From Bordetella parapertussis (GTDB taxonomy: Bacteria; Pseudomonadota; Gammaproteobacteria; Burkholderiales; Burkholderiaceae_B): DNA of 64,000 bases. Position 1 is the stretch's first letter; each line of letters opens with the position of its first letter. The stretch covers positions 1-64,000 of the forward strand of contig CAMDEF010000017.1 in the NCBI GenBank assembly GCA_945895265.1. Reading direction: 5' to 3'. Position numbers and translations under genes: made by a program. Positions 8,509 to 16,859 of this stretch are shown here, piece after piece. The notes beneath the pieces are model-generated. The model worked only from the letters and a program-made list of their open reading frames with translations. It was not told where the DNA came from and did no database searches.

Positions 8509-9477
8509 ATGATTCGTCATTTGTTTTCGCAATGCTGCTTCGCGATTGTTGCGCTACTTAGCCTACCTGCCACTGTTTTAGCGAACCCAGCCTGGCCCGC
8601 GTCACCGATCCATATGGTGGTACCGTTTCCCCCCGGAGGCAGTAATGATGTCATTGCCAGACGATTAGCGGATGGTCTGAGCAAAGCCTTTGGTCAGACT
8701 GTCGTAGTTGAGAACAAAGGCGGCGGAGCCGGTACGATTGGCTCGCAAGCGGTAGCAACCTCAAAGCCAGATGGCTATACATTCTTATTCATTTCAAGCT
8801 CGCTGGCAACGTCAGCGGCTGTTCAACAAACACCCTACGATCCGCCTAAAGCGTTCATGGGCGTCGCTCAAGTCGCGCGCTCTCCCTTTGTCGTGCTCAC
8901 CAGCAAAGAGTTTCCAGCTAAAGACATCAAAGAGCTGATCGCTTACGCAAAGGCGAATCCCCGCAAAATGAATTTTGGCAGTGCAGGTTTGGGTGATAGC
9001 ACGCAGATGGCGACCGAGCTCTTTAACGATATCTTTGATATCAAAATGACTGCAGTACCGTATAAAGGGATTTCACCGGCTCAACTAGACCTGGTGGCTG
9101 GACGACTCGATATGATTATCACCACGATTGCGTCGATTAAGGGTAACGCTGCCGACAGTTTGCCAAAGCTAGCTTTCACTGGTGCGAAGCGCGAACCAGA
9201 CTATCCAAATATTCCGACTGTGATAGAGGCTACCGGGACGCAATATGAGGTGGATGTTTGGTGGGGACTGTTTGCACCGGCGGGTATTCCAGTGGCGATC
9301 TTGCAAAAGATGAATGCTGCGGTGAATAAGATTGTCAACGACGCAGCGTTTGCCGAGTTTTTAAAAACGGTGGGCGCTTCTCCCGCTATTGGCACGCCAG
9401 AGTCCTTTCAGCAACTGTTAGTCAAAGACCTAGAGCGCTGGCGAGCGATTGCTAAGCGTGCGGGTGTGCAGAACTAG
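8509..9477 (+). CDS. Bug/TctC-family receptor of the amide-hydrolysis operon
   Basis: 322 residues with a Sec signal peptide ending around VLANPAWP. The mature part has VVPFPPGGSNDVIARRLAD and VENKGGGAGTIGS, the two Bug signatures. The start at 8509 is supported by AGAGGA 8-13 bases upstream. It is the first gene of a tight operon: 10 bp to a small ORF, then an amidase and an isochorismatase-fold hydrolase. The ligand may therefore be an amide or carbamoyl compound; that is inference from context. No TctA/TctB partner is adjacent. Confidence 0.92.
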   Translation: MIRHLFSQCCFAIVALLSLPATVLANPAWPASPIHMVVPFPPGGSNDVIARRLADGLSKAFGQTVVVENKGGGAGTIGSQAVATSKPDGYTFLFISSSLATSAAVQQTPYDPPKAFMGVAQVARSPFVVLTSKEFPAKDIKELIAYAKANPRKMNFGSAGLGDSTQMATELFNDIFDIKMTAVPYKGISPAQLDLVAGRLDMIITTIASIKGNAADSLPKLAFTGAKREPDYPNIPTVIEATGTQYEVDVWWGLFAPAGIPVAILQKMNAAVNKIVNDAAFAEFLKTVGASPAIGTPESFQQLLVKDLERWRAIAKRAGVQN

Positions 9478-9487
9478 GAGATAGGCA

Positions 9488-9727
9488 ATGAGTGATCGTG
9501 AGCATCAGACCGATATCGAGGCAATACAAGTGGCGTTGAAGCAAACCGGCGAGCTCTTGCACGGGATCGTTTCGCGTTCTGATATCAAGCAGATTGCTGC
9601 AGAAGTCTTACGACTCAACGAGGCTGTTCGGCGCGGCGCGGCAGGTCGTGTTCAAAGTGGGGATCACCCTCAAGATTTTGCGATGATGCTGCTGGCTGAG
9701 GCAGATGATACGAACCGGGTGAGCTGA
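9488..9727 (+). CDS. Small protein, possibly AtzG/GatC-like amidase partner
   Basis: 79 residues, charged, with predicted helical stretches (DIKQIAAEVLRLNEAVRRGA) and an end with PQDFAMMLLAEAD. AtzG/GatC-type small subunits precede and stabilise amidases such as AtzE, and this gene lies 2 bp before an amidase. The sequence resemblance itself is weak, so the family call rests mainly on position and size. AGGAGATAGGC lies directly before the ATG. Confidence 0.75.
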   Translation: MSDREHQTDIEAIQVALKQTGELLHGIVSRSDIKQIAAEVLRLNEAVRRGAAGRVQSGDHPQDFAMMLLAEADDTNRVS

Positions 9728-9729
9728 AG

Positions 9730-11187
9730 ATGATGCCATTACCGTTAAATCAGCCTACGGATATTCTCGAAGCCTCAATCACAGAAGTGGGGGCGCGTTT
9801 AAGGCGCAAAGAGTTAAGTGCTGAACAGCTTACCCGACACGCACTAGACCGCGCGGTACAGACTCAACCGATGCTCAATGCGTTCATCGACATTTGGGCA
9901 GACAGTGCGATCGCGCAGGCAAAACAGCTTGACCTCGAGGCTGCGTCAGGAAAGTGGCGAGGGCCTTTGCATGGCATTCCTCTGGCGCACAAAGACTGCT
10001 TTGAGCGACAGGGCTTGCCTATGACGGTTGGATCAAAAGTGACGGGCACTGATCTGGGGCGCGTGACCGCTACTGCGCTACAGAGGCTCAACGAGGCCGG
10101 CGCGGTAGATTTGGGTCCACTGAATATGAACGAAATGGTGGCCGGGCCAACCGGACAGAATCCGCACTTCGGTGACTGTCGTAATAGCTGGGATTTAGAC
10201 CGTATTTCGGGTGGGTCGTCGAGCGGTTCGGGCGCGGCGGTGGGGGCTGGGGTCATCTACGGCGCGCTTGCTTCGGATACGGGCGGCTCAACGCGCTTGC
10301 CCGCATCGATGAATGGATTGTTTGGCCTGAAGGGCACTTACGGCCGTGTTTCTCGAGCCGGTTGTTTTCCAAGGGCATTTTCACTGGATTGTGTCGGCCC
10401 AATTGCGCGCTCGGCCCAAGATTGCGCCGTCTTGCTACAGGTTTTAGCCGGTTGGGATCCACGCGACGCATCGAGCCTTGAGGCACCCGTGCCCAACTAT
10501 CTCTCGGTCCTCGAGACCGCGGGTCGCGCAAGCCGCTGGGCGGTCTTGGAAGGAATCGCTTCCTGTCATCCCGACATTACCCGGGGTTTTGAGTCATTCA
10601 TCGAAGTGATTCAAACAAGATACGGTCAGGTCGGTCGGGTGCAGTCGAACCAGATTGGCACGTGTTACGCCATGGCGGACGTCTTTTCAAAAGTTGAGGC
10701 CGCAACTTTACATGGTCATTGGATGCGCGAGCGACGCGATCTTTATTCGCAAGCCGTGTTTTCTAGAACAGAGCCGGGTTTGCACGTACCAGCAGTGCGC
10801 TATCTAGAAGCGCTTCAGATGCGCGCCAAAATACTGCACGAGTTTTTGCATGGCACGATGCAAGATTTAGACGTGTTGATTTGCCCGACCATGCCGATAC
10901 CCGTTCCAACGCACGAAGAAGCCGATGTCGAAACCCCTGGCAAGGTCTTTGGCGTGGTCACTGCGTTAACGCCGCTGGTGCGCCCCTTTAATTATTTAGG
11001 GCTTCCCTCACTCACCATGCCCATTGGCGTCGATCGTGCAGGGATGCCGATCGGCGCGCAACTTGTGGGCAGGCCTTTCGCAGAGGCTCGGCTGTTGTCG
11101 GTCGCCCACCAGCTCTCAAAAGATATCGCTTGGGATCGTTTAGCTTGCATGCAAAGAGCGCAAGCGCTTAAGGTAGAAAAGTCATGA
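9730..11187 (+). CDS. Amidase-signature-family hydrolase (AtzE-like)
   Basis: 485 residues of the amidase signature family. The Ser-cisSer-Lys triad is visible: Lys88 in HKDCF, the Gly/Ser-rich loop GGSSSGSGAAVGAG near 161-174, and the nucleophile Ser187 in SDTGGSTRLP. Length suits a free-standing amidase or AtzE-type hydrolase. It overlaps the next gene by 4 bp (ATGA). The operon of receptor, small protein, amidase and cysteine hydrolase resembles gene sets for biuret-like or carbamoyl substrates, but the sequence does not fix the substrate. Confidence 0.92.
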   Translation: MMPLPLNQPTDILEASITEVGARLRRKELSAEQLTRHALDRAVQTQPMLNAFIDIWADSAIAQAKQLDLEAASGKWRGPLHGIPLAHKDCFERQGLPMTVGSKVTGTDLGRVTATALQRLNEAGAVDLGPLNMNEMVAGPTGQNPHFGDCRNSWDLDRISGGSSSGSGAAVGAGVIYGALASDTGGSTRLPASMNGLFGLKGTYGRVSRAGCFPRAFSLDCVGPIARSAQDCAVLLQVLAGWDPRDASSLEAPVPNYLSVLETAGRASRWAVLEGIASCHPDITRGFESFIEVIQTRYGQVGRVQSNQIGTCYAMADVFSKVEAATLHGHWMRERRDLYSQAVFSRTEPGLHVPAVRYLEALQMRAKILHEFLHGTMQDLDVLICPTMPIPVPTHEEADVETPGKVFGVVTALTPLVRPFNYLGLPSLTMPIGVDRAGMPIGAQLVGRPFAEARLLSVAHQLSKDIAWDRLACMQRAQALKVEKS

Positions 11188-11900
11188 GTATGCTGTGGGA
11201 TCAGTTTTTAACAGAAGCCGATAAAGCGGTACTTGCTCGCGGAAAATTCGGTCGCCGCATGGGGTTTGGGCAACAGCCGGTTGTCTTAGTGATCGATGCG
11301 CAGCGCTACATGGTTGGCGAGGCAGAAGATGAAAACAGTTGGCCGTCAAGCTGCGGTGAAGTTGGGCGCGAAGCGATGCGACACATCGCGCAGGTTGTGC
11401 GCACGGCCCAACATGCCGAGGTACCCTGTATCTTTACGCGGTTTGAAATAGACCCCACCGGAATCGATATGGGGGTCTACCGTCGCAAAAGGGATTTATT
11501 GCAATCAGATAAATGGTGTCTGGCAGAGAGCTTGGGGGCAGAGCTTTCGCCGCTTCTCGTGCCGACAGAGCGGGATCTGGTCTTTGTCAAAAAGAAACCG
11601 AGCGGTTTTCATGGTACGCCGCTTTTAGGCTACCTGATCGACCGTGGCATCGATACTGTGATCGTGGTGGGCGGGGCAACTAGTAACTGTATCCGCGCAA
11701 CCGTTTTTGATTGCGCGTCGTATAACTATCGTGCGATCGTGCCGCAAGAAGCGGTCTTTGACCGTATCCCCATTTCACACGCGATTTCTCTTTTTGATAT
11801 GGATCGTCAGTTTGCAGATGTTTTGCCAACGCCTGAGGTAATCGACTATTTGTTAGCCTGCCGAAGCGGACGTTTCGAAGCAGGTACGAGTGTCCCATGA
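11184..11900 (+). CDS. Isochorismatase-fold amidohydrolase (biuret or N-carbamoylsarcosine amidase-like)
   Basis: 238 residues. The cysteine-hydrolase triad is visible as Asp38 (VLVIDAQRYM), Lys137/138 (FVKKKPSGFHGTPL) and Cys169 in GGATSNCIRATVFD, with the cis-peptide loop just before the Cys. The SGFHGT and TSNCIR pattern is that of N-carbamoylsarcosine or biuret amidohydrolases rather than true isochorismatases. It is the last gene of the operon. Its 3' end overlaps the convergent hipA gene by 55 bp. Confidence 0.9.
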   Translation: MSMLWDQFLTEADKAVLARGKFGRRMGFGQQPVVLVIDAQRYMVGEAEDENSWPSSCGEVGREAMRHIAQVVRTAQHAEVPCIFTRFEIDPTGIDMGVYRRKRDLLQSDKWCLAESLGAELSPLLVPTERDLVFVKKKPSGFHGTPLLGYLIDRGIDTVIVVGGATSNCIRATVFDCASYNYRAIVPQEAVFDRIPISHAISLFDMDRQFADVLPTPEVIDYLLACRSGRFEAGTSVP

Positions 11901-13138
11901 TCTCTAATTTGTTTCGCAGCCTCAAGGTCGAATGCCTCTAGACCGATCGACCAGAGCTCAAGCATACGTTGTGCCATCTTTGCAAAATGGTCTTGCGGAT
12001 GTGTGTTGACAAACCCGACAACTTTTTTCGCGGTCTCGATCAGCGCGACCGCAATTTGAGTTTCCCACTCGTTGCGTCGTTTCGCACTGACAAGGCACTG
12101 CTTGGCCAGTGCTGTAATCGTCTTTGGCGTTAACCAACGCTTTGAGCCTTCAAAGTTAAGTGCGAGCCCATCGTCGGCATCATTCGAGTTAGATAGCTGA
12201 GGTGCATAAACCGACATGCTGAGCATGTCATAGGTTGGCGCAAGAGCCGCGTTTTTAATCTCGTCATACATCAGACCAAAGTTTTTTAAATGTGCATCGC
12301 CATTTCGAATGGTAGACGCAAGCAGGTATTGACCAAAAAAGTGATCGTACGACTGTTTTATGTGGCTGCCTTGGCAATAGGTTCCTATGGTTTTAATCAC
12401 TCGCTCAACTGAACCTGTGAATTTCTCGCGTGCAGGCAGTCCGAGCAGCGCGCACATATCCTCAAACCCCAGGCGCTTGCCCTCAGCCGTCAAATCAAAG
12501 CGTTTCACCAGCAGATGTTTGCGATCTTCGGATAAGTGAGCCGCTGGAACGGTTAATCCTGCCGCACGCGCAGCCATCATTCCAAAATACTCAACCAACA
12601 CGATTTGTGGATGATCTTCGTCGTTAAGTTTAATGATCCAGTCATCTAACGCTAGCGTGGGGCGGCCATCTTGGTGGCTGACTGGACTTTTAGCGAGAAA
12701 CTTCATGAAGCCTCCAGAGACGCCAGATTCATGTAGCCGAGTACCAAGATAATGTTTCACAAGCTTGGTTGTGTCTTCTTTAATTAGGCTTGACAGTGAT
12801 TCATGCGCGGTCAAGCCAGAGAGCGCTTGCCCGTGTGGGGTCACCTGGATCCGACCGATCATGTTTTCACCGATCACCGCAAGTAGTTCTAAGTCTCCAA
12901 AGCGCTCGAAGCGTTTAGAAAAATTTCTGACGATTAACTCGCGTAAGGATCCTTCAGGTAACGAGATCTGAAAGACAGGGTGGAGTTCTCTGCTGACCCA
13001 ACTCGCTGTCCGTTTGGGCATCAGTAATGAAACGGGTAGTACGCTTGGCGCGTCAGGTAGATAGTTGAAGACAAAAGTGTAGGGCTCAGGCTGATCCAGA
13101 ACACCGACGAGTTGCTTGGAGACATACACATCAAGCAT
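11846..13138 (-). CDS. hipA: HipA-family serine/threonine kinase toxin (module 1)
   Basis: 430 residues. The kinase core is recognisable by the catalytic loop NGDAHLKNFGLMYD, the metal-binding APTYDMLS that stands in for DFG, and an ATP-binding region around WIIKLND. A Gly/Ser-rich loop (SGVSGGFMKF) occupies the place of the regulatory phosphorylation loop. HipA kinases inactivate glutamyl-tRNA synthetase or related targets and are held by HipB. The gene follows hipB by 14 bp. Its C-terminal 55 bp run antisense to the isochorismatase-fold gene, so the two transcripts must overlap. Confidence 0.93.
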   Translation of the reverse strand: MLDVYVSKQLVGVLDQPEPYTFVFNYLPDAPSVLPVSLLMPKRTASWVSRELHPVFQISLPEGSLRELIVRNFSKRFERFGDLELLAVIGENMIGRIQVTPHGQALSGLTAHESLSSLIKEDTTKLVKHYLGTRLHESGVSGGFMKFLAKSPVSHQDGRPTLALDDWIIKLNDEDHPQIVLVEYFGMMAARAAGLTVPAAHLSEDRKHLLVKRFDLTAEGKRLGFEDMCALLGLPAREKFTGSVERVIKTIGTYCQGSHIKQSYDHFFGQYLLASTIRNGDAHLKNFGLMYDEIKNAALAPTYDMLSMSVYAPQLSNSNDADDGLALNFEGSKRWLTPKTITALAKQCLVSAKRRNEWETQIAVALIETAKKVVGFVNTHPQDHFAKMAQRMLELWSIGLEAFDLEAAKQIRDHGTLVPASKRPLRQANK

Positions 13139-13152
13139 TGGCTTCTCTTGGA

Positions 13153-13464
13153 TTAATTGGGTTGAGCTGAGCGTGTGCTTGCGAAAAGCGCTTCGTTTTC
13201 GCGAGTGACGTCATCAAGCGTAGGTACGTGCTTGACCTGCGCTGTGAGTCGTAGGCCCAGCGCTGCAGTGACCCTGTGCAGGGTAGACAGGGTGCAGTCG
13301 CCCCCCGCTTCGATCAGTACGATCGTGCGGCGTGAGACACCAGACATTTCGGCAAGCTGACCTTGAGTGAAGCGCTGTGACTTGCGAGCACGAACAATAT
13401 CCTGGATCAAGGGATCCCGGTGCTCGATTGTTGAGCTAGTTTTGAGGATTTTAGTGATACTCAT
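13153..13464 (-). CDS. hipB: HipB-like Xre-family antitoxin/repressor (module 1)
   Basis: 103 residues with a helix-turn-helix of the Cro/Xre type (QGQLAEMSGVSRRTIVLIEAG, residues ~37-57, and LSTLHRVTAALGL after it). HipB dimers repress their own operon and bind HipA. It is the first gene of the pair. The very AT-rich upstream stretch with palindromic pieces is a natural operator candidate. Confidence 0.92.
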   Translation of the reverse strand: MSITKILKTSSTIEHRDPLIQDIVRARKSQRFTQGQLAEMSGVSRRTIVLIEAGGDCTLSTLHRVTAALGLRLTAQVKHVPTLDDVTRENEALFASTRSAQPN

Positions 13465-13550
13465 AAAGTAAATTATATATCACTTTTGAATTTATTATGT
13501 TTATATAGTAATCTATAAATTACATTATTAAAAAATAGTGGGGTAGTTAA
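13465..13550 (-). promoter_or_regulatory. AT-rich hipBA promoter/operator candidate
   Basis: This stretch is markedly AT-rich and holds two inverted near-matches, GTAAATTATA (about 13468) and TATAAATTAC (about 13515), flanking TATATAGTA. That fits a promoter overlapped by HipB operators. No exact HipB consensus was matched, so the call rests on composition, symmetry and position. Confidence 0.4.
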
Positions 13551-13585
13551 CTTCGCAACAAACTGACCCGTTTCAGCCTCGGCCT

Positions 13586-13801
13586 TTAGGCCGGTAAATA
13601 TCGCGCCACATAAAACACGCCAGTAAACGCCATGCCAACTACGACAGTCATCCAGCTGATCATTTTCCAGGTGCATGAAGTGATTTCGTGATGGATGGTT
13701 GTGGTGAGTTCGAGCTCTAGCCTTTTGAGGTCTTCTTTGGTTGCAAGTGTTGGGAGAATCGTATCAAAGCGTGTTTCTAGCGTCGTCATTCTGGTTTCCA
13801 T
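13586..13801 (-). CDS. Small coiled-coil plus single-TM protein
   Basis: 71 residues. A charged helical N-terminus with heptad-like spacing (TLETRFDTILPTLATKEDLK) leads into one transmembrane segment (MISWMTVVVGMAFTGVFYVA) near the C-terminus. AGGATAACCC before ATG supports translation. The same architecture and the ATK-x-DL-x-R-x-E-L core appear in the plus-strand gene at 15110, so the two are likely paralogues. Such small proteins are common in Burkholderiales and some resemble XhlA-type phage proteins; no function is known to me. Confidence 0.75.
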   Translation of the reverse strand: METRMTTLETRFDTILPTLATKEDLKRLELELTTTIHHEITSCTWKMISWMTVVVGMAFTGVFYVARYLPA

Positions 13802-13936
13802 TGGGTTATCCTCAAAGCTACAGTGATTGAGAATTTTAAGATTTTAGGTCGATCGCAAGAATGGTATCGGATAGTTTCGTCTAGTAGCAATCCGTTAATT
13901 GCATTTGCTTACATTTATAGAAAACCATAGAACAAT

Positions 13937-14929
13937 ATGAAAATTTTAATTGCCCGTAATGTTGCCGCCACGTTGCTCGCGACTGTCTGTGCAGGTCTAC
14001 TTTGCGCCTCAGCCTCGGCACAGACCGCACAATGGCCGACGCGCCCCATTAAGATAGTGATTCCGTTTGGTGCGGGCGGTGGCACCGACGTGATTGGTCG
14101 GTTTTTAGCGCAGAAATTTACAGAAGGTCTGGGTCAAACCGTGGTGGTTGAAAATCGCCCTGGCGCTGGCGGCAGCCTTGGTAGCGCTGAGGTTGCGCGT
14201 GCACCGGCTGATGGTTACACAATCTTGTTAGGTTCAAGCTCAACGCACGGCATCAATCCTGGCATGTATGCCAAGCTTCCTTACGATCCAATCAAAGATT
14301 TCGAACCGATCGGTTTGATCGCGACCAATTTATTTGTGATGTCTGTACCCAAAGACTCGCCGGTAAAAACGGTTGCCGACTTAGTGAGGCTCTCGCAGGC
14401 CTCGCCTGGCCAGTACGATTACGCCTCCTCCGGAAACGGCACCACCAGCCATCTTGCAGCTGCTTTATTTATTTCGATGTCTGGTGCCAAGCTCACGCAT
14501 ATCCCGTACAAAAGTAATGTGCCCGGTCTGACAGATTTGATGGCGGGCCGTGTGGCGATGATGTTTGACAATATTACGGCGATGCAAACGCAGATTAACG
14601 CCGGAACAATTCGCCCAGTTGCGACGACTGGCTTAAAGCGTAACGTGGTGTTCAAGGACGTACCGACTTTGGATGAGGCGGGCGTCAAGGGCTATGACCT
14701 GAGGGGCTGGTTTTGTTTGCTCGCACCGGCGGGCACCCCTGCAGAGGTCGTGACGAAGATGAATCGAGAGCTAGTCAGAGTGATCTCAATGCCCGAAGTG
14801 ACAGACAAGCTGATTGCCTTAGGGGCGGATCCTGAAACTGGTACACCCCAAGAGCTTAAAGCGCTGATCGCCTCTGAAATTATCAAATACAAAAAGATTA
14901 TCGATATCGCCGGTGCGAAGGTCGAGTAA
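13937..14929 (+). CDS. Bug/TctC-family periplasmic solute receptor
   Basis: 330 residues. A Sec signal peptide (hydrophobic run LLATVCAGLLCASASA) is followed by WPTRPIKIVIPFGAGGGTD and VENRPGAGGSLGSAEVA. All the usual Bug landmarks are present, including AAPAGTP near the C-terminus. No good Shine-Dalgarno sequence lies before ATG 13937. It is monocistronic between two small membrane-protein genes. Ligand unknown. Confidence 0.92.
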   Translation: MKILIARNVAATLLATVCAGLLCASASAQTAQWPTRPIKIVIPFGAGGGTDVIGRFLAQKFTEGLGQTVVVENRPGAGGSLGSAEVARAPADGYTILLGSSSTHGINPGMYAKLPYDPIKDFEPIGLIATNLFVMSVPKDSPVKTVADLVRLSQASPGQYDYASSGNGTTSHLAAALFISMSGAKLTHIPYKSNVPGLTDLMAGRVAMMFDNITAMQTQINAGTIRPVATTGLKRNVVFKDVPTLDEAGVKGYDLRGWFCLLAPAGTPAEVVTKMNRELVRVISMPEVTDKLIALGADPETGTPQELKALIASEIIKYKKIIDIAGAKVE

Positions 14930-15109
14930 GTTGGTGTGACCCATGTCTGAATCATCAGGCCACAAGCCATTGGTCGTGTTGACCGCGAGTTTGATCTAGT
15001 GGCGGTAACAAATTGTTACACTACTATTTTTGTTGATGCGGTCAGACATTCTTGTAGGTACGGTTAGAAATTGAGATAATTTCGGTATCGTACTTAAGGA
15101 GTTGTTTAA

Positions 15110-15307
15110 ATGGAAGCTAGAATTATTGCGTTAGAAGAGTTCGCTGTCGATGCGCGTGATCGCCTCGCACGCATTGAGACTCGGTTGGATGCCTTTGCAA
15201 CCAAGGCAGACTTGCATCGCGAGTTGCACGGCATGACTTGGCGGCTCTTTGGTGGCGCCTCAGCCCTAGTCGGTATCGTCTATTGGATCGCTCGCAACAT
15301 TCATTAA
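15110..15307 (+). CDS. Small coiled-coil plus single-TM protein (paralogue of 13586-13801)
   Basis: 65 residues. The heptad-like N-terminus (RDRLARIETRLDAFATKADL) is followed by a hydrophobic segment GGASALVGIVYWIARNI at the C-terminus. AAGGAG stands before ATG at good spacing. Shared pattern with the minus-strand gene at 13586: Leu/Glu heptads, ATKxDLxRE, W, one membrane span, then ARN or ARY near the end. Confidence 0.75.
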   Translation: MEARIIALEEFAVDARDRLARIETRLDAFATKADLHRELHGMTWRLFGGASALVGIVYWIARNIH

Positions 15308-15350
15308 TACCTTGGGCTGCGCGGTCAACGAATGCTAGCGCATCCCTAAT

Positions 15351-15412
15351 CGCCATAGCCGGTTCGCGTCAGATCAACCTTCGCCATAGTCGGCTCTCGT
15401 CAGATCAACCTA
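15351..15412 (+). repeat. Two tandem 31-bp repeats
   Basis: CGCCATAGCCGG...CAGATCAACC occurs twice head to tail (15351-15381 and 15382-15412) with few differences. The second copy contains the stop codon of the minus-strand 56-aa gene. A further piece, CGCAGATCAACCGG, lies at about 15482. Probably local slippage duplication. Confidence 0.75.
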
Positions 15413-15580
15413 TTTTGCAATCGCGCAGTGACCACCGCTTGAGGCCTTGCCCGAACCTGCCGCGATAAGCGGCGGTTCATTACGCAGATCAACCGGTGGC
15501 GCCTTGGTCGTATCCCAAACCAAAAAAGCCAGTAAGCCACACCAAAAGACCAACTGAAGTTTGTGCTTAGATAGGCTCAT
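15410..15580 (-). CDS. 56-residue membrane-anchored or secreted small protein of the sulfur operon
   Basis: Minus-strand translation from ATG 15580 gives 56 codons: a basic start (MSLSKHK), a hydrophobic segment (LVFWCGLLAFLVW) and a Gly/Ser-rich tail ending GGHCAIAK. The first half reads as an uncleaved signal anchor or signal peptide, leaving a short periplasmic tail with one Cys. It lies 69 bp after the YeeE/YedE gene on the same strand. The Shine-Dalgarno sequence is weak (AGGA 13 bases upstream, GAGAG closer). Function unknown; a role with the sulfur transporter is inference. Confidence 0.6.
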   Translation of the reverse strand: MSLSKHKLQLVFWCGLLAFLVWDTTKAPPVDLRNEPPLIAAGSGKASSGGHCAIAK

Positions 15581-15649
15581 GGTCTCTCGCGTCCTGTGGT
15601 TTGTGAGTCGACAGACTGATGATTAGAGTGGCTCATGCTGTCTTCAAAC

Positions 15650-16726
15650 TTATAGTTTGTAATAGCGGCGTACTCGTACACCGATCAGCGTTCCGGCAAA
15701 CGCCAGTGGCACCCAGATCCAGCCGTGAATACTGCCTGTTGAGATGCCGCTTAGCATCGCCCCAATGTTGCAACCAAAGGCCAATCGCGAACTGTAGCCC
15801 ATCAAGAAGCCCGCCACTAAACCGACCACCCACTGCGTACCGGTCAAGGGTTGGCTGTCGCTTTTGGCGCGTGCCGAGACCCATAAGGCTCCGCCCAAAA
15901 TACCAATATTGGTTATCGACGTGATGTCCATCAGTACCATTTCGCTTAAGCGTTGCGCGTTACCGGCCTGGCTCCAGAAGGCATTGGTCGCTGGATCAAA
16001 CAAGCCCGCAGCGGTCACAATCTTTGCGGCCCACAGCCCAAATCCGTAGACGACCCCCCAAGGTTGGCCGGCAATGAGCAGATTGAGCGTCGCCAACACT
16101 GCGAGTGCAACTGCGCCAAGCAGCCATTTGCGATCCCACCAGGTGCGCCCCGGGCCCACCCAAAGTCTTGCTGCGAATCCCAATAGCGCAAGCCCAGCTA
16201 AAGTGATCAGTAGTGCTTGCATGCTGCCAAATTCGGCGACAAGGCCAAGGGGTTGAAGTTGACCAAGCGTCAGCCAGTCGCCCACTTGCACCGAGCCCAG
16301 AAAGCTGCCCAACGCAAAGAGAGGCAAAATTCCCATGTTCAGCGGTACGCCAAGCCCCGCCTTGTAAAGAGTGCCCGAGCCACAGCCATCCGCAATCTGC
16401 ATCGTTAAGCCGAAGACAAAGGCGCCAATTAGCAGGCTGACACTCGGTGGGCCGAGAGCCGCGGTCAGTTCAGAATATTGACCTAGAAGTGTCAATGAAA
16501 ATGCGGAGGCGAGGGCGAGCAACACCAATTGACCTGCTACGCCACGAGGATCGCGTTGCTCAATTAACTGGCGCCAGCCGGTCGTGAAACCAAAGCGCGC
16601 GCCCGCCAGAGCGGCTCCCATCCCAATCCCCACTGCAAACAAAATGGCTTGGCGCACGGAGACCGACCAACCGAGATAGATAAAAAACACCAACAGCAGC
16701 AGGCTAAGTGGCAGACGTTTCATCAT
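15650..16726 (-). CDS. YeeE/YedE-family thiosulfate or sulfur transporter
   Basis: 358 residues, strongly hydrophobic, about nine or ten membrane spans. The family's conserved cysteine motifs are present in both halves: ADGCGSGTLYKAG near residue 113 and AFGCNIGAMLSGI near the C-terminus, the residues thought to relay thiosulfate in TsuA-type transporters. It follows the periplasmic rhodanese gene on the same strand by 133 bp, a pairing that makes sense for handling sulfane sulfur or thiosulfate. A start at either of two tandem ATGs is possible. Confidence 0.9.
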   Translation of the reverse strand: MMKRLPLSLLLLVFFIYLGWSVSVRQAILFAVGIGMGAALAGARFGFTTGWRQLIEQRDPRGVAGQLVLLALASAFSLTLLGQYSELTAALGPPSVSLLIGAFVFGLTMQIADGCGSGTLYKAGLGVPLNMGILPLFALGSFLGSVQVGDWLTLGQLQPLGLVAEFGSMQALLITLAGLALLGFAARLWVGPGRTWWDRKWLLGAVALAVLATLNLLIAGQPWGVVYGFGLWAAKIVTAAGLFDPATNAFWSQAGNAQRLSEMVLMDITSITNIGILGGALWVSARAKSDSQPLTGTQWVVGLVAGFLMGYSSRLAFGCNIGAMLSGISTGSIHGWIWVPLAFAGTLIGVRVRRYYKL

Positions 16727-16859
16727 TCATTTCGTAAAACTGCATCGTCTGGGATCAGGCGATGACTCTTGGGTTAAACGGTGATCACACAAGCATTAAC
16801 GATGCATGAAGGTGTCACTCTATGTGACGCGGATTGGCGGGCTCTTGATCAGCAATCAG

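Noticed and set aside
15351..15412. CRISPR-like repeats
   Set aside because: Only two adjacent units without spacers.
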